From NCBI GenBank assembly GCA_934716995.1, contig CAKUYO010000027.1, forward strand, positions 1 through 27,927: a DNA stretch of 27,927 bases, written 5' to 3'. Below, in pieces: positions 1 to 8,697 of the stretch. The notes under the pieces are model-generated. The model did no database searches, had not been told where the DNA came from, and saw only the letters and a program-made list of their open reading frames with translations. The number at the start of each line of letters is the position of its first letter. Positions within the stretch are counted from its first letter, which is position 1. The position numbers and the translations under genes were made by a program. Source of the DNA: an uncultured Bacteroidales bacterium. GTDB lineage: Bacteria; Bacteroidota; Bacteroidia; Bacteroidales; Paludibacteraceae.

Positions 1-2657
1 GCTACGGTTCGCAGAAAAAGAAAGAGGTTACGGGTTCGGTGGCTTCGGTGAAAGCCGAGGACTTCAATGCCGGTGTGAAATCCAGTCCTGTGGGCTTGTT
101 GCAAGGCAAAGTGGCGGGTTTGAACATTATCAACAACAGTTCCGACCCGACACAAGGCGGCTACAATATCCAGATACGTGGTTTCTCCACGTTGGATAAG
201 GGTGCGGGAACCAGTCCCCTGTATATTGTGGACGGTGTGCCGGTATCCAGCATCGACAATATCGCCCCGAGTGAGATTGCCTCGATGGACGTGCTAAAAG
301 ACGGTTCTGCAGCGGCTATCTATGGTACGCGCGGTACAAACGGCGTCATCCTGATTACCACCAAACGCGGTGAGGGCTTTTCAGACCAAGCCCACACGCA
401 GGTGGAATATGCAGGCTATGTGAGCACCGCTTGGGTGAATGCCAAAACAGGTATGGCTACACCTGAGGAGTTCGTGAACCTGAGTGAGATTTCGGGCGGC
501 AAGATAACTCCGACTATATACACCAATCCTGACGGCTCAACCAACTATACCGACTGGATGGGTGCCTTGACACGCAAAGCGGCTATCACACATAACCACA
601 ACTTGGCAATATCGGGTTCGCACAAGAACTTTAACTATCGTGCTTCGGCGGCATTCAAGAATGCCGAGGGTATTGCCAAGAACAACAACCGTCAGGAGGT
701 GATGGCTAAGTTGGCAGCACAACAGAAAGCCTTGAACGGTTGGTTGGAACTGCAATATGATGCGTCGTATATGCACTATCGGAACGACTATTTCTGTGGC
801 GACTTCAAGATGGCAGCCGTATTGAATCCCACGTATCCTATCTATGACGAGACGACCACAACGGGATATTTCGCACCGCAAGGTACTGGCTTGAGCAACC
901 CTGTGGAGAATATGAACCAGAAGGAGAGTTACCAAGAGGGTAATTATTTCCGCGGTTCTATCAAGGCAACCGTGAATATCAAAGCCGTAGAAGGATTGAA
1001 AATCAGCGGTTTTGCAGCAATCGAAGAGGGCGACAACAACAACTATTGGGCGAACAAGCAGATTTCTACCGATGAGGGAGGTTCCGGACAGGCAGGTCGC
1101 AAGACAAGCATGAATCTGTCCCAATTGTACGAGGCTACTATTGACTATGCACACTCGTGGGGCGATCATACTTTGGTGGGCGTAGCAGGTTTCTCCTACC
1201 AGCACTTTATGTATGACGGTTCGGAGATATCCAATAAAGGTTTCCCGACTGAAAATATGAAGTATTATCAAATAGGTAATGGTGATGCTACCAAGAAATA
1301 TCTGAATGTATCTTCGTATAGGAACGCCAACACGTTGGCAGCAGGTTTCTTGCGCTTGAATTATAATTACAAGGAGAAATATCTGCTTTCTGCCTCTATC
1401 CGTGCTGAGGGGTCGAGCCGTTTCGGAGCAAACAACAAGTGGGGTTGGTTCCCTGCAGTGAGTGCCGGCTGGCGTATCAAGGGTGAGGAGTTTATGAGTG
1501 AAGCCGATTGGTGCAACGAGTTGAAACTGCGTGCCGGTTTCGGTGTAACGGGTAATAACTTGGGTTCGGATTTGCAGTCGATTGCTATGTTGAGCAACGG
1601 CGGTACATTCTGGTACAACGGAGCATACGTTTATACCTACGCTGTGAGCCGCAACGTAAACCCCGACCTGCGTTGGGAGCGTAAGTTCGAGTATAACTTC
1701 GGTGTGGATTACGGATTCCTTGACAACCGTCTGTATGGTAGTTTAGATGTCTATTACCGCAATACGAAAGACCTGCTGTGGGATTATGAGGTGCCTACGC
1801 CTCCTTATCAGTACGCCACTTTGCTTGCCAATGCCGGCGAGATGAAGAGTTACGGTGTGGAACTGGCGATTTCGGGTGTACCCGTCAAGACAAAAGACTG
1901 GATGTGGATAACCACTCCGACCTTGGCATGGAATCGCTGCTACATATCCAAACTGTCCGATCCCGAGAAAGGCTTCAACTACACACAGACTACTTCGGGC
2001 GGTATCGGTGGCGACAACGGCTTGATGAACACCAACACACAGATTCTGATAGAAGGTCAGTCAATAGGTGAGTTCTACGGATACAAGTACTATGGTCGCA
2101 AATCCGACGGTACGTGGGTGTACGAGACGCCTGCGGGTGGTTATACCTCTTCACCTGTAGAGAGCCAGCGTATGGCTTTGGGCAATGCGCAGCCCTATTT
2201 GACGTATGGTTGGAACAACACCGTCAAGTGGCGTGATTTGGATATTACGCTGTTCTTCCGCGGGGTCATCGGTAACAAGATACTGAACGTAACCCGTTTG
2301 GCGTATGGACCACAAGCCAGTATGTCAAGCAATGTATTTATGTACGACGTAGTCAAGAATCCCGATGGTGTGGTATATTCCAACAAGACGGACTTTAATA
2401 GTTACTACTTGGAAGACGGCTCATACCTGAAATTAGACAACGTGACCGTAGGTTATACATTCCGCTTCAAGGAGAATAAGTACATCCAATCGCTGCGCCT
2501 GTATGCAACAGGGCAGAACCTGTTTACCATTACCAAATACTCGGGACAAGACCCCGAGGTGAACACCACCGACGTATGGAGTGCGGGTATCGACCAGGTT
2601 AGTTTTTATCCCCGTACCGCAAGTTGCATGATTGGTTTGAATATGACATTGTTCTAA
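1..2657 (+). CDS. SusC/RagA-family TonB-dependent outer-membrane transporter (5' partial)
   Basis: Outer-membrane porin that imports glycan or peptide fragments together with its SusD partner, using TonB energy. The frame is open from base 3 at the window edge, where it reads YGSQKKKEVTGSVASV, the usual start of the SusC plug domain; the signal peptide, the carboxypeptidase-like N-terminal domain and the TonB box are therefore outside the window. The plug carries LLQGKVAGLNI, IQIRGFST and PLYIVDGVP, and the rest is a beta-barrel rich in aromatic and glycine residues. The GTG at 39 is internal and not a start. The stop lies 8 bp before the SusD gene, so the two are surely co-transcribed and should form one complex. 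The substrate cannot be read from this gene alone. Confidence 0.97.
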   Translation, partial: YGSQKKKEVTGSVASVKAEDFNAGVKSSPVGLLQGKVAGLNIINNSSDPTQGGYNIQIRGFSTLDKGAGTSPLYIVDGVPVSSIDNIAPSEIASMDVLKDGSAAAIYGTRGTNGVILITTKRGEGFSDQAHTQVEYAGYVSTAWVNAKTGMATPEEFVNLSEISGGKITPTIYTNPDGSTNYTDWMGALTRKAAITHNHNLAISGSHKNFNYRASAAFKNAEGIAKNNNRQEVMAKLAAQQKALNGWLELQYDASYMHYRNDYFCGDFKMAAVLNPTYPIYDETTTTGYFAPQGTGLSNPVENMNQKESYQEGNYFRGSIKATVNIKAVEGLKISGFAAIEEGDNNNYWANKQISTDEGGSGQAGRKTSMNLSQLYEATIDYAHSWGDHTLVGVAGFSYQHFMYDGSEISNKGFPTENMKYYQIGNGDATKKYLNVSSYRNANTLAAGFLRLNYNYKEKYLLSASIRAEGSSRFGANNKWGWFPAVSAGWRIKGEEFMSEADWCNELKLRAGFGVTGNNLGSDLQSIAMLSNGGTFWYNGAYVYTYAVSRNVNPDLRWERKFEYNFGVDYGFLDNRLYGSLDVYYRNTKDLLWDYEVPTPPYQYATLLANAGEMKSYGVELAISGVPVKTKDWMWITTPTLAWNRCYISKLSDPEKGFNYTQTTSGGIGGDNGLMNTNTQILIEGQSIGEFYGYKYYGRKSDGTWVYETPAGGYTSSPVESQRMALGNAQPYLTYGWNNTVKWRDLDITLFFRGVIGNKILNVTRLAYGPQASMSSNVFMYDVVKNPDGVVYSNKTDFNSYYLEDGSYLKLDNVTVGYTFRFKENKYIQSLRLYATGQNLFTITKYSGQDPEVNTTDVWSAGIDQVSFYPRTASCMIGLNMTLF

Positions 2658-2665
2658 CAAATTAA

Positions 2666-4417
2666 ATGAAGAAAAAGATGAAAACAAGGATAAAAATAGT
2701 TTTGCTGCTTTGCCCGCTGATATTGGCTACCGCTATCGCGTCGTGCAAAGGTATGTTGGACGAAGAGAACTTCGGCAATCCGACCGTAGAGGATATGATG
2801 TCCAACGAAGAGAATGTAGTACTCTTGGTAGGACAGGCTTACGCAGAAATCAAGTGGGTACACGACCATTGGGGCTATTGGGGCGTATCCTCGCTGACCG
2901 CAGACGAGTGTGTGTGTCCGGTGCGTATGCCGGGTGAACACTGGGCTGACGGCGGCTATTGGAAGCGACTGAACGACCACTCGTGGAACTCGTTTGCCGA
3001 TGCATTCAAGAATATATGGAATTCCACGATTGCCGGTGCCGTGCTGTGCAACAAACTGATTCAGACTATTGATAACAACTCGGCACAAATGGATCCGCAG
3101 GTGTATGCACAGTATGTGGGCGAATTGGAGGTCATGCGCTCATACTACTATTATCTGCTGTTCGACTGCTTTGGACGTATCCCGTATTTGGAGAAATATG
3201 AAGATGTTACCGAACCGCTGATGGAGCCGCAGGACGTATGGGCTCACTTGGTGGCTTGTCTGGAAAAGGATGCTCCGAACCTGCCTGTAGTAAGTGATGG
3301 CAATCGTGCTACCTATTATGGTCGTGTTACGCAAGGTATGGCTTACACACTGTTGGCACGCCTGTATTTGAATGCAGAATCCTATGGTTGCACGCCGGAG
3401 AATGTCAAGTTCCCGGAAGGGTGCAACGTGAAGATTGAGACGGCGAGTGATTTCTACACTAATTGTGCCCGTTGCTGTGAAGCCGTTATCAATTCGGGGT
3501 CATATAGTATTGAGCCGAACTTCTTTGACAATTTCCTGATTAACAATGAGAATAGTCGTGAGAACATCTTCGTGATCGTGGAGAATGGCAACGTGAATTT
3601 CGACTTGCGCTATAGCGGTTCGATGTCCAACAAGTTGCGTATGATTCACCTCTCGTTGCACTATTGCCACCAGACAGCATACAATATGATTGAGAAACCA
3701 TGGAATGGTTTCTGCGCCCGTCCGTCGTTTATGGACTTGTACAACGACAAAGATGTGCGTGGTGATGGCAAAGGGTACGGCAGCGACACACTGGGTACAC
3801 TCAATCCGCACCAGTTCGGCTGGTTTGTGGGTCCTGTGAAGGATACACAGGGCAATCTGCTGAAGGATGAAAACAAGAACCCAGCACTGGTAACTCGCGA
3901 GATGACCCCGCTGGCAGATGTGGCAGAAAAGGGAAAGAATAAGACTTGGACGAATTGGAGTGAAGGTGCCCGTTTTTGGAAATACGAAGTGGACAAGGGT
4001 AAGAAATATGATTGGGCGGAAAACGACTTTGTGCTGTTACGTTATGCCGATGTGCTTTGGATAAACGAGGAGGCTATTCTCCGCGGTGGTACAGGAACCT
4101 CGCATTTCAATGATGCCGATTTCCAGACCCTGAAGAAACGCTCGTTTGCATACGAGCCCGATGGTTTGGCGGCTTACAACGCAGCATATCCCGATGCACT
4201 TACGCTGAATGGTATCTTTGAGGAGCGCGGACGTGAATTTGCATGGGAGTGCATCCGTCGCCGCGACCTGATACGCTTTGGCGAGTTCGAGAAAGTGGAG
4301 TATGTGACTGCCAAAGACACATACCGCCGTTGGTTCCCGATACCATTCTCGGTAATAGAGAAGGCTAAACGTGATGAAAACGGCAACCCGATTTGGACTC
4401 AGAATGAAGGATATTAA
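2666..4417 (+). CDS. RagB/SusD-family nutrient-binding outer-membrane lipoprotein
   Basis: Surface lipoprotein that forms the lid of the SusC transporter and captures the glycan. The 583-aa protein starts with a basic n-region and hydrophobic stretch ending in IASC, giving a lipobox cysteine at residue 27. The body fits SusD: helical repeat segments rich in Tyr/Trp near residues 60-240 (for example EVMRSYYYYLLFDCFGRIPY), then a C-terminal region with LLRYADVLWINEEA and FEERGREFAWECIRRRDLIRFG, the typical RagB/SusD C-terminal signature. Length is normal for the family. It sits 8 bp after susC and 47 bp before the third lipoprotein, in one operon. The specific ligand is not deducible, although the downstream protein hints at an alpha-glucan. 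Confidence 0.96.
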   Translation: MKKKMKTRIKIVLLLCPLILATAIASCKGMLDEENFGNPTVEDMMSNEENVVLLVGQAYAEIKWVHDHWGYWGVSSLTADECVCPVRMPGEHWADGGYWKRLNDHSWNSFADAFKNIWNSTIAGAVLCNKLIQTIDNNSAQMDPQVYAQYVGELEVMRSYYYYLLFDCFGRIPYLEKYEDVTEPLMEPQDVWAHLVACLEKDAPNLPVVSDGNRATYYGRVTQGMAYTLLARLYLNAESYGCTPENVKFPEGCNVKIETASDFYTNCARCCEAVINSGSYSIEPNFFDNFLINNENSRENIFVIVENGNVNFDLRYSGSMSNKLRMIHLSLHYCHQTAYNMIEKPWNGFCARPSFMDLYNDKDVRGDGKGYGSDTLGTLNPHQFGWFVGPVKDTQGNLLKDENKNPALVTREMTPLADVAEKGKNKTWTNWSEGARFWKYEVDKGKKYDWAENDFVLLRYADVLWINEEAILRGGTGTSHFNDADFQTLKKRSFAYEPDGLAAYNAAYPDALTLNGIFEERGREFAWECIRRRDLIRFGEFEKVEYVTAKDTYRRWFPIPFSVIEKAKRDENGNPIWTQNEGY

Positions 4418-4464
4418 AACAAACTAATTACAAACAATATATTAACCAATTAAATTATTCAATT

Positions 4465-5979
4465 ATGAAAAAGTTTGGAATATTTATGTGCAGTCTTGCT
4501 CTGGCAGGCTTTGTATTTACGTCCTGCGAAGATCCTAACAAAGGTAACAAACCCGACATTGACAACCTTGTAGAAGATGGTTTCTATGCGGTAGGTGAGG
4601 CTTCTCCTATCAAGTCTGTAAATGATGCGGATGCTGTCAAAGCCCAAATGGCTCAAGGTATCAACGAGGTGCTGATGGAGCAAGACAAATTGTCGTGGGA
4701 AGAGGCAAAGCGTGATGGTATGTATGAGAAATTCATTTGGTTGGAAGCCAACAAGGATTTTGAGTTGATTCTCAAGGAAGGTGACAAAGCCACAATCTAT
4801 GGTGCTGATCTCAAAAAGGATTCTTTGAACACAGACAAAGGCTTGGTAGAGGGGTACAAGGGTAGTTTGATTATCGGTCAAAAGATGAAAGTGCAGGAGT
4901 CTGGTCTCTATCATATTGTGCTGGATCTTAACAAGGATGGTAAACTTGACCTTACGGGCAAAGAGCAGATTATTGTTGCTCCCGTTAATTGGGGACTTTG
5001 CGTAGAGAACAATGACAAAGAAGCAAAATGCGAAGTAAAATCTGCCACCGAGATTGTTTGGACATGGGAAAACATAGAGATTAGCGCAACTAACTGGTTC
5101 AAATTCAAAGACTATGTTACCGGTTGGAAAATCGTTTTGGACGATGCTAATATGGTCAAAGCACATACCAATATGGGTGCACGTGACGACGATCCTACCA
5201 AACTAATCAACGGTACCGGCAACTTGCCCAATGTAGAGAAATCCGGTTTCTATAATATTACGCTTACTTACAACCTCGCCAAAGGAAATGTTGGTGATAG
5301 TTACTCATACTCTATTCAATTTGTCAAAGAGAGTGAGGCAAAAGACTATAGCAACTGCGAACTTGAATTAGTAGGTTCCGCTGTCGTTGGTGGCAAAGCA
5401 GATCCTTCATCTTGGGGATGGGGTAACGTTCTTTCTATCGGGAAACCTGCAATTCCCACAAAGGACAAAGTATATACATGGCGTGTTTATGATGTAGAAC
5501 TCAAAGGCGGTGAAGAATTCAAAATCCGTACTATCAACGCTGAAGCAAACGGCGGCATTGCAAATTTTGATAATGGCGACAACATTAAAGTGGAGGCTGA
5601 TGGGAAATATGACATTGTCTTCACTATTGATGCTGCAACCGATAAAAAGAATGTTCAAATGGCAGCCGCTCCTGCAGGCACACAAGTGATTGAAATTGTA
5701 GCCAAAGTAACCGGTTGGGAGAATCCTGTATATGTATGGACTTGGAACAACGACCCCGCATTGGCAGACCAATTCCTGCCTTGTGCAAAGCAAGAGGATG
5801 GTTCTTGGAAGTTTGTTTATCGTTGGGATGCTGCTGCATACCCAACCCCGGGCGGTTGTATGGTTAATGGTTCTGCATGGAACAAAGGTCAAACAAACGA
5901 TATGGACTTCTCTAAATCTGCTACCTATACAATCACGGGCAATGGCACCGAAAAAGTAGATGCTGTACCTGTGGAATAG
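4465..5979 (+). CDS. SusE/SusF-like surface lipoprotein with C-terminal starch-binding-like module
   Basis: 504-aa lipoprotein with signal peptide and lipobox VFTSC (Cys21), followed by acidic/Asn-rich residues typical of surface export. It appears to be a string of beta-sandwich domains, roughly 31-172, 173-288, 299-400 and 407-500, several opening with a Tyr-x-x-x-Gly-type segment (GFYAVGEA, SGFYNITL). The last domain has YVWTWNND, then DGSWKFVYRWD and AWNKGQTNDMDF, which resembles CBM26-type starch-binding modules. Third place in a SusC-SusD-x operon is where SusE/F-type glycan-binding proteins sit. I infer that it holds glycan at the cell surface. Domain assignment is from pattern only; starch as the ligand is a guess based on the last domain. 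A strong terminator follows at 6018. Confidence 0.8.
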   Translation: MKKFGIFMCSLALAGFVFTSCEDPNKGNKPDIDNLVEDGFYAVGEASPIKSVNDADAVKAQMAQGINEVLMEQDKLSWEEAKRDGMYEKFIWLEANKDFELILKEGDKATIYGADLKKDSLNTDKGLVEGYKGSLIIGQKMKVQESGLYHIVLDLNKDGKLDLTGKEQIIVAPVNWGLCVENNDKEAKCEVKSATEIVWTWENIEISATNWFKFKDYVTGWKIVLDDANMVKAHTNMGARDDDPTKLINGTGNLPNVEKSGFYNITLTYNLAKGNVGDSYSYSIQFVKESEAKDYSNCELELVGSAVVGGKADPSSWGWGNVLSIGKPAIPTKDKVYTWRVYDVELKGGEEFKIRTINAEANGGIANFDNGDNIKVEADGKYDIVFTIDAATDKKNVQMAAAPAGTQVIEIVAKVTGWENPVYVWTWNNDPALADQFLPCAKQEDGSWKFVYRWDAAAYPTPGGCMVNGSAWNKGQTNDMDFSKSATYTITGNGTEKVDAVPVE

Positions 5980-6017
5980 TAGAGTATTTCAATAAGAGAA
6001 CCTGTTTATAACTTTCC

Positions 6018-6052
6018 CGAGGCTGCCACACATATGGCAGCCTCGTTTTTTT
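6018..6052 (+). terminator. Rho-independent terminator of the SusCD operon
   Basis: Perfect 11-bp stem (6018-6028 with 6035-6045), 6-nt loop and a run of seven T (6046-6052), 38 bp after the lipoprotein stop codon. Confidence 0.93.
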
Positions 6053-6232
6053 CTCTATATAATGACCATATTGAGGTAGCGAACTATACCTGCAATAAAT
6101 GGGTAGTTAATAATGATAGCAAAACAGACACAATACGCATAATATATTCATTACAAATATGTTATAAACAAACTTTGTCAATTGTATATGTTATGAAACT
6201 CTGCTAAAGTTGGCAAAAAATAGTTTTTAACA

Positions 6233-6755
6233 CAGGGCAACCGCATCAAAATAGCAATGAAACTATGGAAAAATAATATAAAGGTCCTAAAAAACAGCAT
6301 TTAAGTGCCATCAAAAAGACATAATGAAACGTATATATAGTTTGGCGAAGACGATAACGACGCGAGACGATAGGGAATTCTACTCAAGCCACAGGCTTTC
6401 GTTTCGCTTCGGCACTCAGTGCGCCTGTGGCGCATAACGACGCGAGACGATAGGGAGTTCTGCTCAAGCCACAGGGCTTCGTGGCACTTCGGCACTCAGT
6501 GCGCCTGTGGCGCATAACGACGCGAGACGATAGGGAGTTCTGCTCAAGCCACAGGGCTTCGTGGCACTTCGGCACTCAGTGCGCCTGTGGCGCATAACGA
6601 CGCGAGACGCGTCGTCTCCATAAACCCTGCAGATTCATACGGTTTGTGGCAAACCGACCGCGAGCGAGGCGCCCGCGTCCCCGGTAATGGCTTGCAGGGA
6701 AGTCGTAGCACCCGCGTCCCATGAATGATATGTAATTTTTGATGCGGTTGCCCTG
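6233..6755. mobile_element. 523-bp non-coding element with perfect 19-bp inverted ends (MITE-like)
   Basis: The 19 bases at 6233-6251 are the exact reverse complement of 6737-6755; the match stops on both sides. The interior has no credible gene and holds three 80-bp tandem units plus a GC-rich tail with a perfect 7-bp hairpin (6640-6646 with 6650-6656). No clear target-site duplication is visible (left flank ends in TTTTTAACA, right flank begins AAAAATATA). It is too short for a transposase, so if it is mobile it would be non-autonomous. Ten bases of the end (CAGGGCAACC) and 22 bases of the tandem unit recur near 27294-27339. Confidence 0.5.
6361..6600. repeat. Three 80-bp direct tandem repeats
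   Basis: Units at 6361-6440, 6441-6520 and 6521-6600. Units 2 and 3 are identical; unit 1 differs at a handful of positions. Each of units 2 and 3 can fold into a stem-loop closed by an 8-bp perfect stem (6468-6475 with 6504-6511 in unit 2), enclosing or competing with smaller hairpins. 80 is not a multiple of 3, so the short minus-strand reading frames that share peptide blocks here are shadows of the repeat. A partial fourth unit begins at 6601. Confidence 0.95.
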
Positions 6756-6849
6756 AAAAATATATACTTACGAACAAATAAGCACACTATATTTATCCAC
6801 GAAAGACAAGAAAATTATACTCTTGGGCAAATGTAGATTGTGGAAGATA

Positions 6850-6880
6850 TTGCATAATCAACATATTTTATGTAATTTTG
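6850..6880 (+). promoter_or_regulatory. Bacteroidota-type promoter for the U32 gene
   Basis: TTG at 6850-6852, 20-nt spacer, TAATTTTG at 6873-6880 (consensus TAnnTTTG). Transcription would begin near 6887, which rules out the ORF start at 6823 and supports the ATG at 6916. Confidence 0.65.
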
Positions 6881-6915
6881 CAAAGTTATATTATCCCCTA
6901 ACAGGCTCAAACAAA

Positions 6916-8685
6916 ATGAATCCGAGCAATACACCTCATATCACCCTACTCTCCCCTGCACGGGACATCGCTGTCGCCAAAGCCGCCATTCAGGCGGGGG
7001 CGGATGCCATATATATCGGTGCGCCGAAGTTCGGTGCGCGGCAGGCAGCAGGCAACCCGATACAGGATTTGCAGACGATAGTGGATTACGCCCATATCTA
7101 TGGCGTAAAGGTATTGGTTACACTCAACACCCTGCTCCACAAAGACGAATACGCCGATGCGGTGGCATTGGCACACGAACTATACCGGATCGGCGTGGAT
7201 GCACTGATCATCCAGGACCTGCACCTGTTGGACTTTGATCTGCCGCCTATCCGTCTGCACGCCTCCACGCAATGCGACAACCGCACGCCCGAACAGGTGA
7301 TCCGCCTGCAGCAGTTGGGTTTCCGCCGCGTAGTTCTGGCACGCGAACTCGGAATTGACGAGATACGCGCCATACACGATGCCGTAACGGATTATTCAAC
7401 GGCACACAACGAGACGCCTATCGAGTTGGAAGCGTTTGTACACGGGGCATTGTGTGTCTCTTATTCGGGCAAATGCTATATGAGCGAGGTGCTCACGGGA
7501 CGCAGCGCCAACCGCGGCTGCTGCTCCCAGATGTGCCGTATGCAATACGACCTGCTGGACGCCGATATGCAGGAGATACGCGACGACCACGGACAACCCG
7601 TACACCAACGCTATCTGCTTTCGCTGCAGGATATGGATCGCTCCGCGTATCTCAAAGAACTGGCAGACGCGGGCGTTACCACCTTTAAGATAGAGGGACG
7701 GCTCAAAGATGCGGACTATGTAACCAACCTGACCGCCTATTACCGCCAAAAGATGGACAGCATCTACAAATTTACAAATTTACACACTTACAAATTCCCT
7801 TTTGTTCCCTCTCCCGCAAAGACTTTCCACCGGGGTGGATTTGACTATTTTCTGCACGGACGCACACCCCATATGGCGAATTGGCAGACGCCCAAATCAA
7901 CAGGCGAATATATAGGCGAAGCGGTATCAACCACGGGCAATGCCCTGCGGATACGACCGGCAGAGGGTGTTACATTGCACAACGGGGACGGGCTCTGCTT
8001 CGGAGACCAAGGTTTTGCCGTTAACCGCATAGAGGGCAACCTTGTTTTCCCGAATACCACAGCCGTTTTGCCGTTGTTGAAAGGAAAAAGAACAGCCCTC
8101 TACCGCAATCTTGATACCGAGTTTGTCCACTCTTTGCATACAGAACGGCATATACCGATTGACATCGTTTTTGCTGAAACAGACAATGGATTTGCTCTCC
8201 GTTTGGGTGGTACGGAATGTACATTCGATTATCCGCACGAGCCTGCCAGAAACGCAGAGCGGGCGTTGGAGACTAACCGTACCCAATTGGGCAAGTTGGG
8301 CGATACGCCCTTTGCTGCACGGAGTATAGAGGTACAATCGGCTCCCTATTTTATTCCGATAGGGCAACTCAACGAATGGCGGCGGGAGGCAGTACAACAT
8401 CTGACGGAATACTTGATAGACACACATCGCCCCGCCCCGGATCATCGTGCGGCACGGGATACAGAAACAGAGGACATACTGCGCACTATGCAAGCCGCAC
8501 AGCGCGACACATCTTACCCGCTGATGACCTGCCGCTACTGTTTGTTGCACGAAATGGGGCATTGTCGCAAGCAATCGCCTATGCACAACGAGCCACGCTA
8601 CCTGCGCCTGCGCAACAATACGATTGTAGCACTCATCTTCGATTGCTACAACTGCCAGATGCTGATCAAGCAATTTGCTGATTAA
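6916..8685 (+). CDS. U32 family protein (peptidase-like / RNA hydroxylation-type)
   Basis: 589-aa protein of the U32 family. Members once called collagenases include the RNA-modifying TrhP and RlhA proteins, so an RNA hydroxylation role is more likely than proteolysis, but the exact target cannot be told from sequence. The N-terminal TIM-barrel part carries LLSPARD, GADAIYIG and RLHASTQ; the U32 signature follows as EAFVHGALCVSYSGKCYMSE with cysteines at 180, 187, 202, 203 and 207, probable iron-sulfur ligands. The C-terminus has another Cys-rich stretch (CRYCLLHEMGHC). Residues 283-296 (IYKFTNLHTYKF...) are encoded by an 8-bp tandem array that looks inserted in frame. The start at 6916 is chosen from the promoter at 6850-6880 and family alignment. 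It ends 12 bp from the convergent glycosyltransferase gene. Confidence 0.9.
   Translation: MNPSNTPHITLLSPARDIAVAKAAIQAGADAIYIGAPKFGARQAAGNPIQDLQTIVDYAHIYGVKVLVTLNTLLHKDEYADAVALAHELYRIGVDALIIQDLHLLDFDLPPIRLHASTQCDNRTPEQVIRLQQLGFRRVVLARELGIDEIRAIHDAVTDYSTAHNETPIELEAFVHGALCVSYSGKCYMSEVLTGRSANRGCCSQMCRMQYDLLDADMQEIRDDHGQPVHQRYLLSLQDMDRSAYLKELADAGVTTFKIEGRLKDADYVTNLTAYYRQKMDSIYKFTNLHTYKFPFVPSPAKTFHRGGFDYFLHGRTPHMANWQTPKSTGEYIGEAVSTTGNALRIRPAEGVTLHNGDGLCFGDQGFAVNRIEGNLVFPNTTAVLPLLKGKRTALYRNLDTEFVHSLHTERHIPIDIVFAETDNGFALRLGGTECTFDYPHEPARNAERALETNRTQLGKLGDTPFAARSIEVQSAPYFIPIGQLNEWRREAVQHLTEYLIDTHRPAPDHRAARDTETEDILRTMQAAQRDTSYPLMTCRYCLLHEMGHCRKQSPMHNEPRYLRLRNNTIVALIFDCYNCQMLIKQFAD
7765..7796 (+). repeat. 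8-bp tandem array inside the U32 gene (encodes YKFTNL)
   Basis: About four copies of the unit TACAAATT, the last ones degenerate. It is read in frame as IYKFTNLHTYKF. It lies between the conserved TAYYRQKMDSI segment and the FHRGGFDYFLHGR motif, a variable linker in U32 proteins. Confidence 0.85.
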
Positions 8686-8697
8686 CAGGAGAGGAAA

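Noticed and set aside
6233..6755. CRISPR array
   Set aside because: The units are 80 bp direct repeats without unique spacers and there are no cas genes.
6301..6777. Overlapping minus-strand reading frames of 63-77 codons sharing a peptide block
   Set aside because: They are produced by the 80-bp tandem units, shift frame between units, and show no start signals or family resemblance.
6823..6915. Longer N-terminus of the U32 protein
   Set aside because: The upstream codons overlap a promoter at 6850-6880 and do not resemble the family; the ATG at 6916 is preferred.
5980..6915. tRNA or other structured RNA gene in the long spacer
   Set aside because: I saw no tRNA T-loop or acceptor pairing and no known riboswitch pattern; only the terminator, the repeat element and a promoter are supported.
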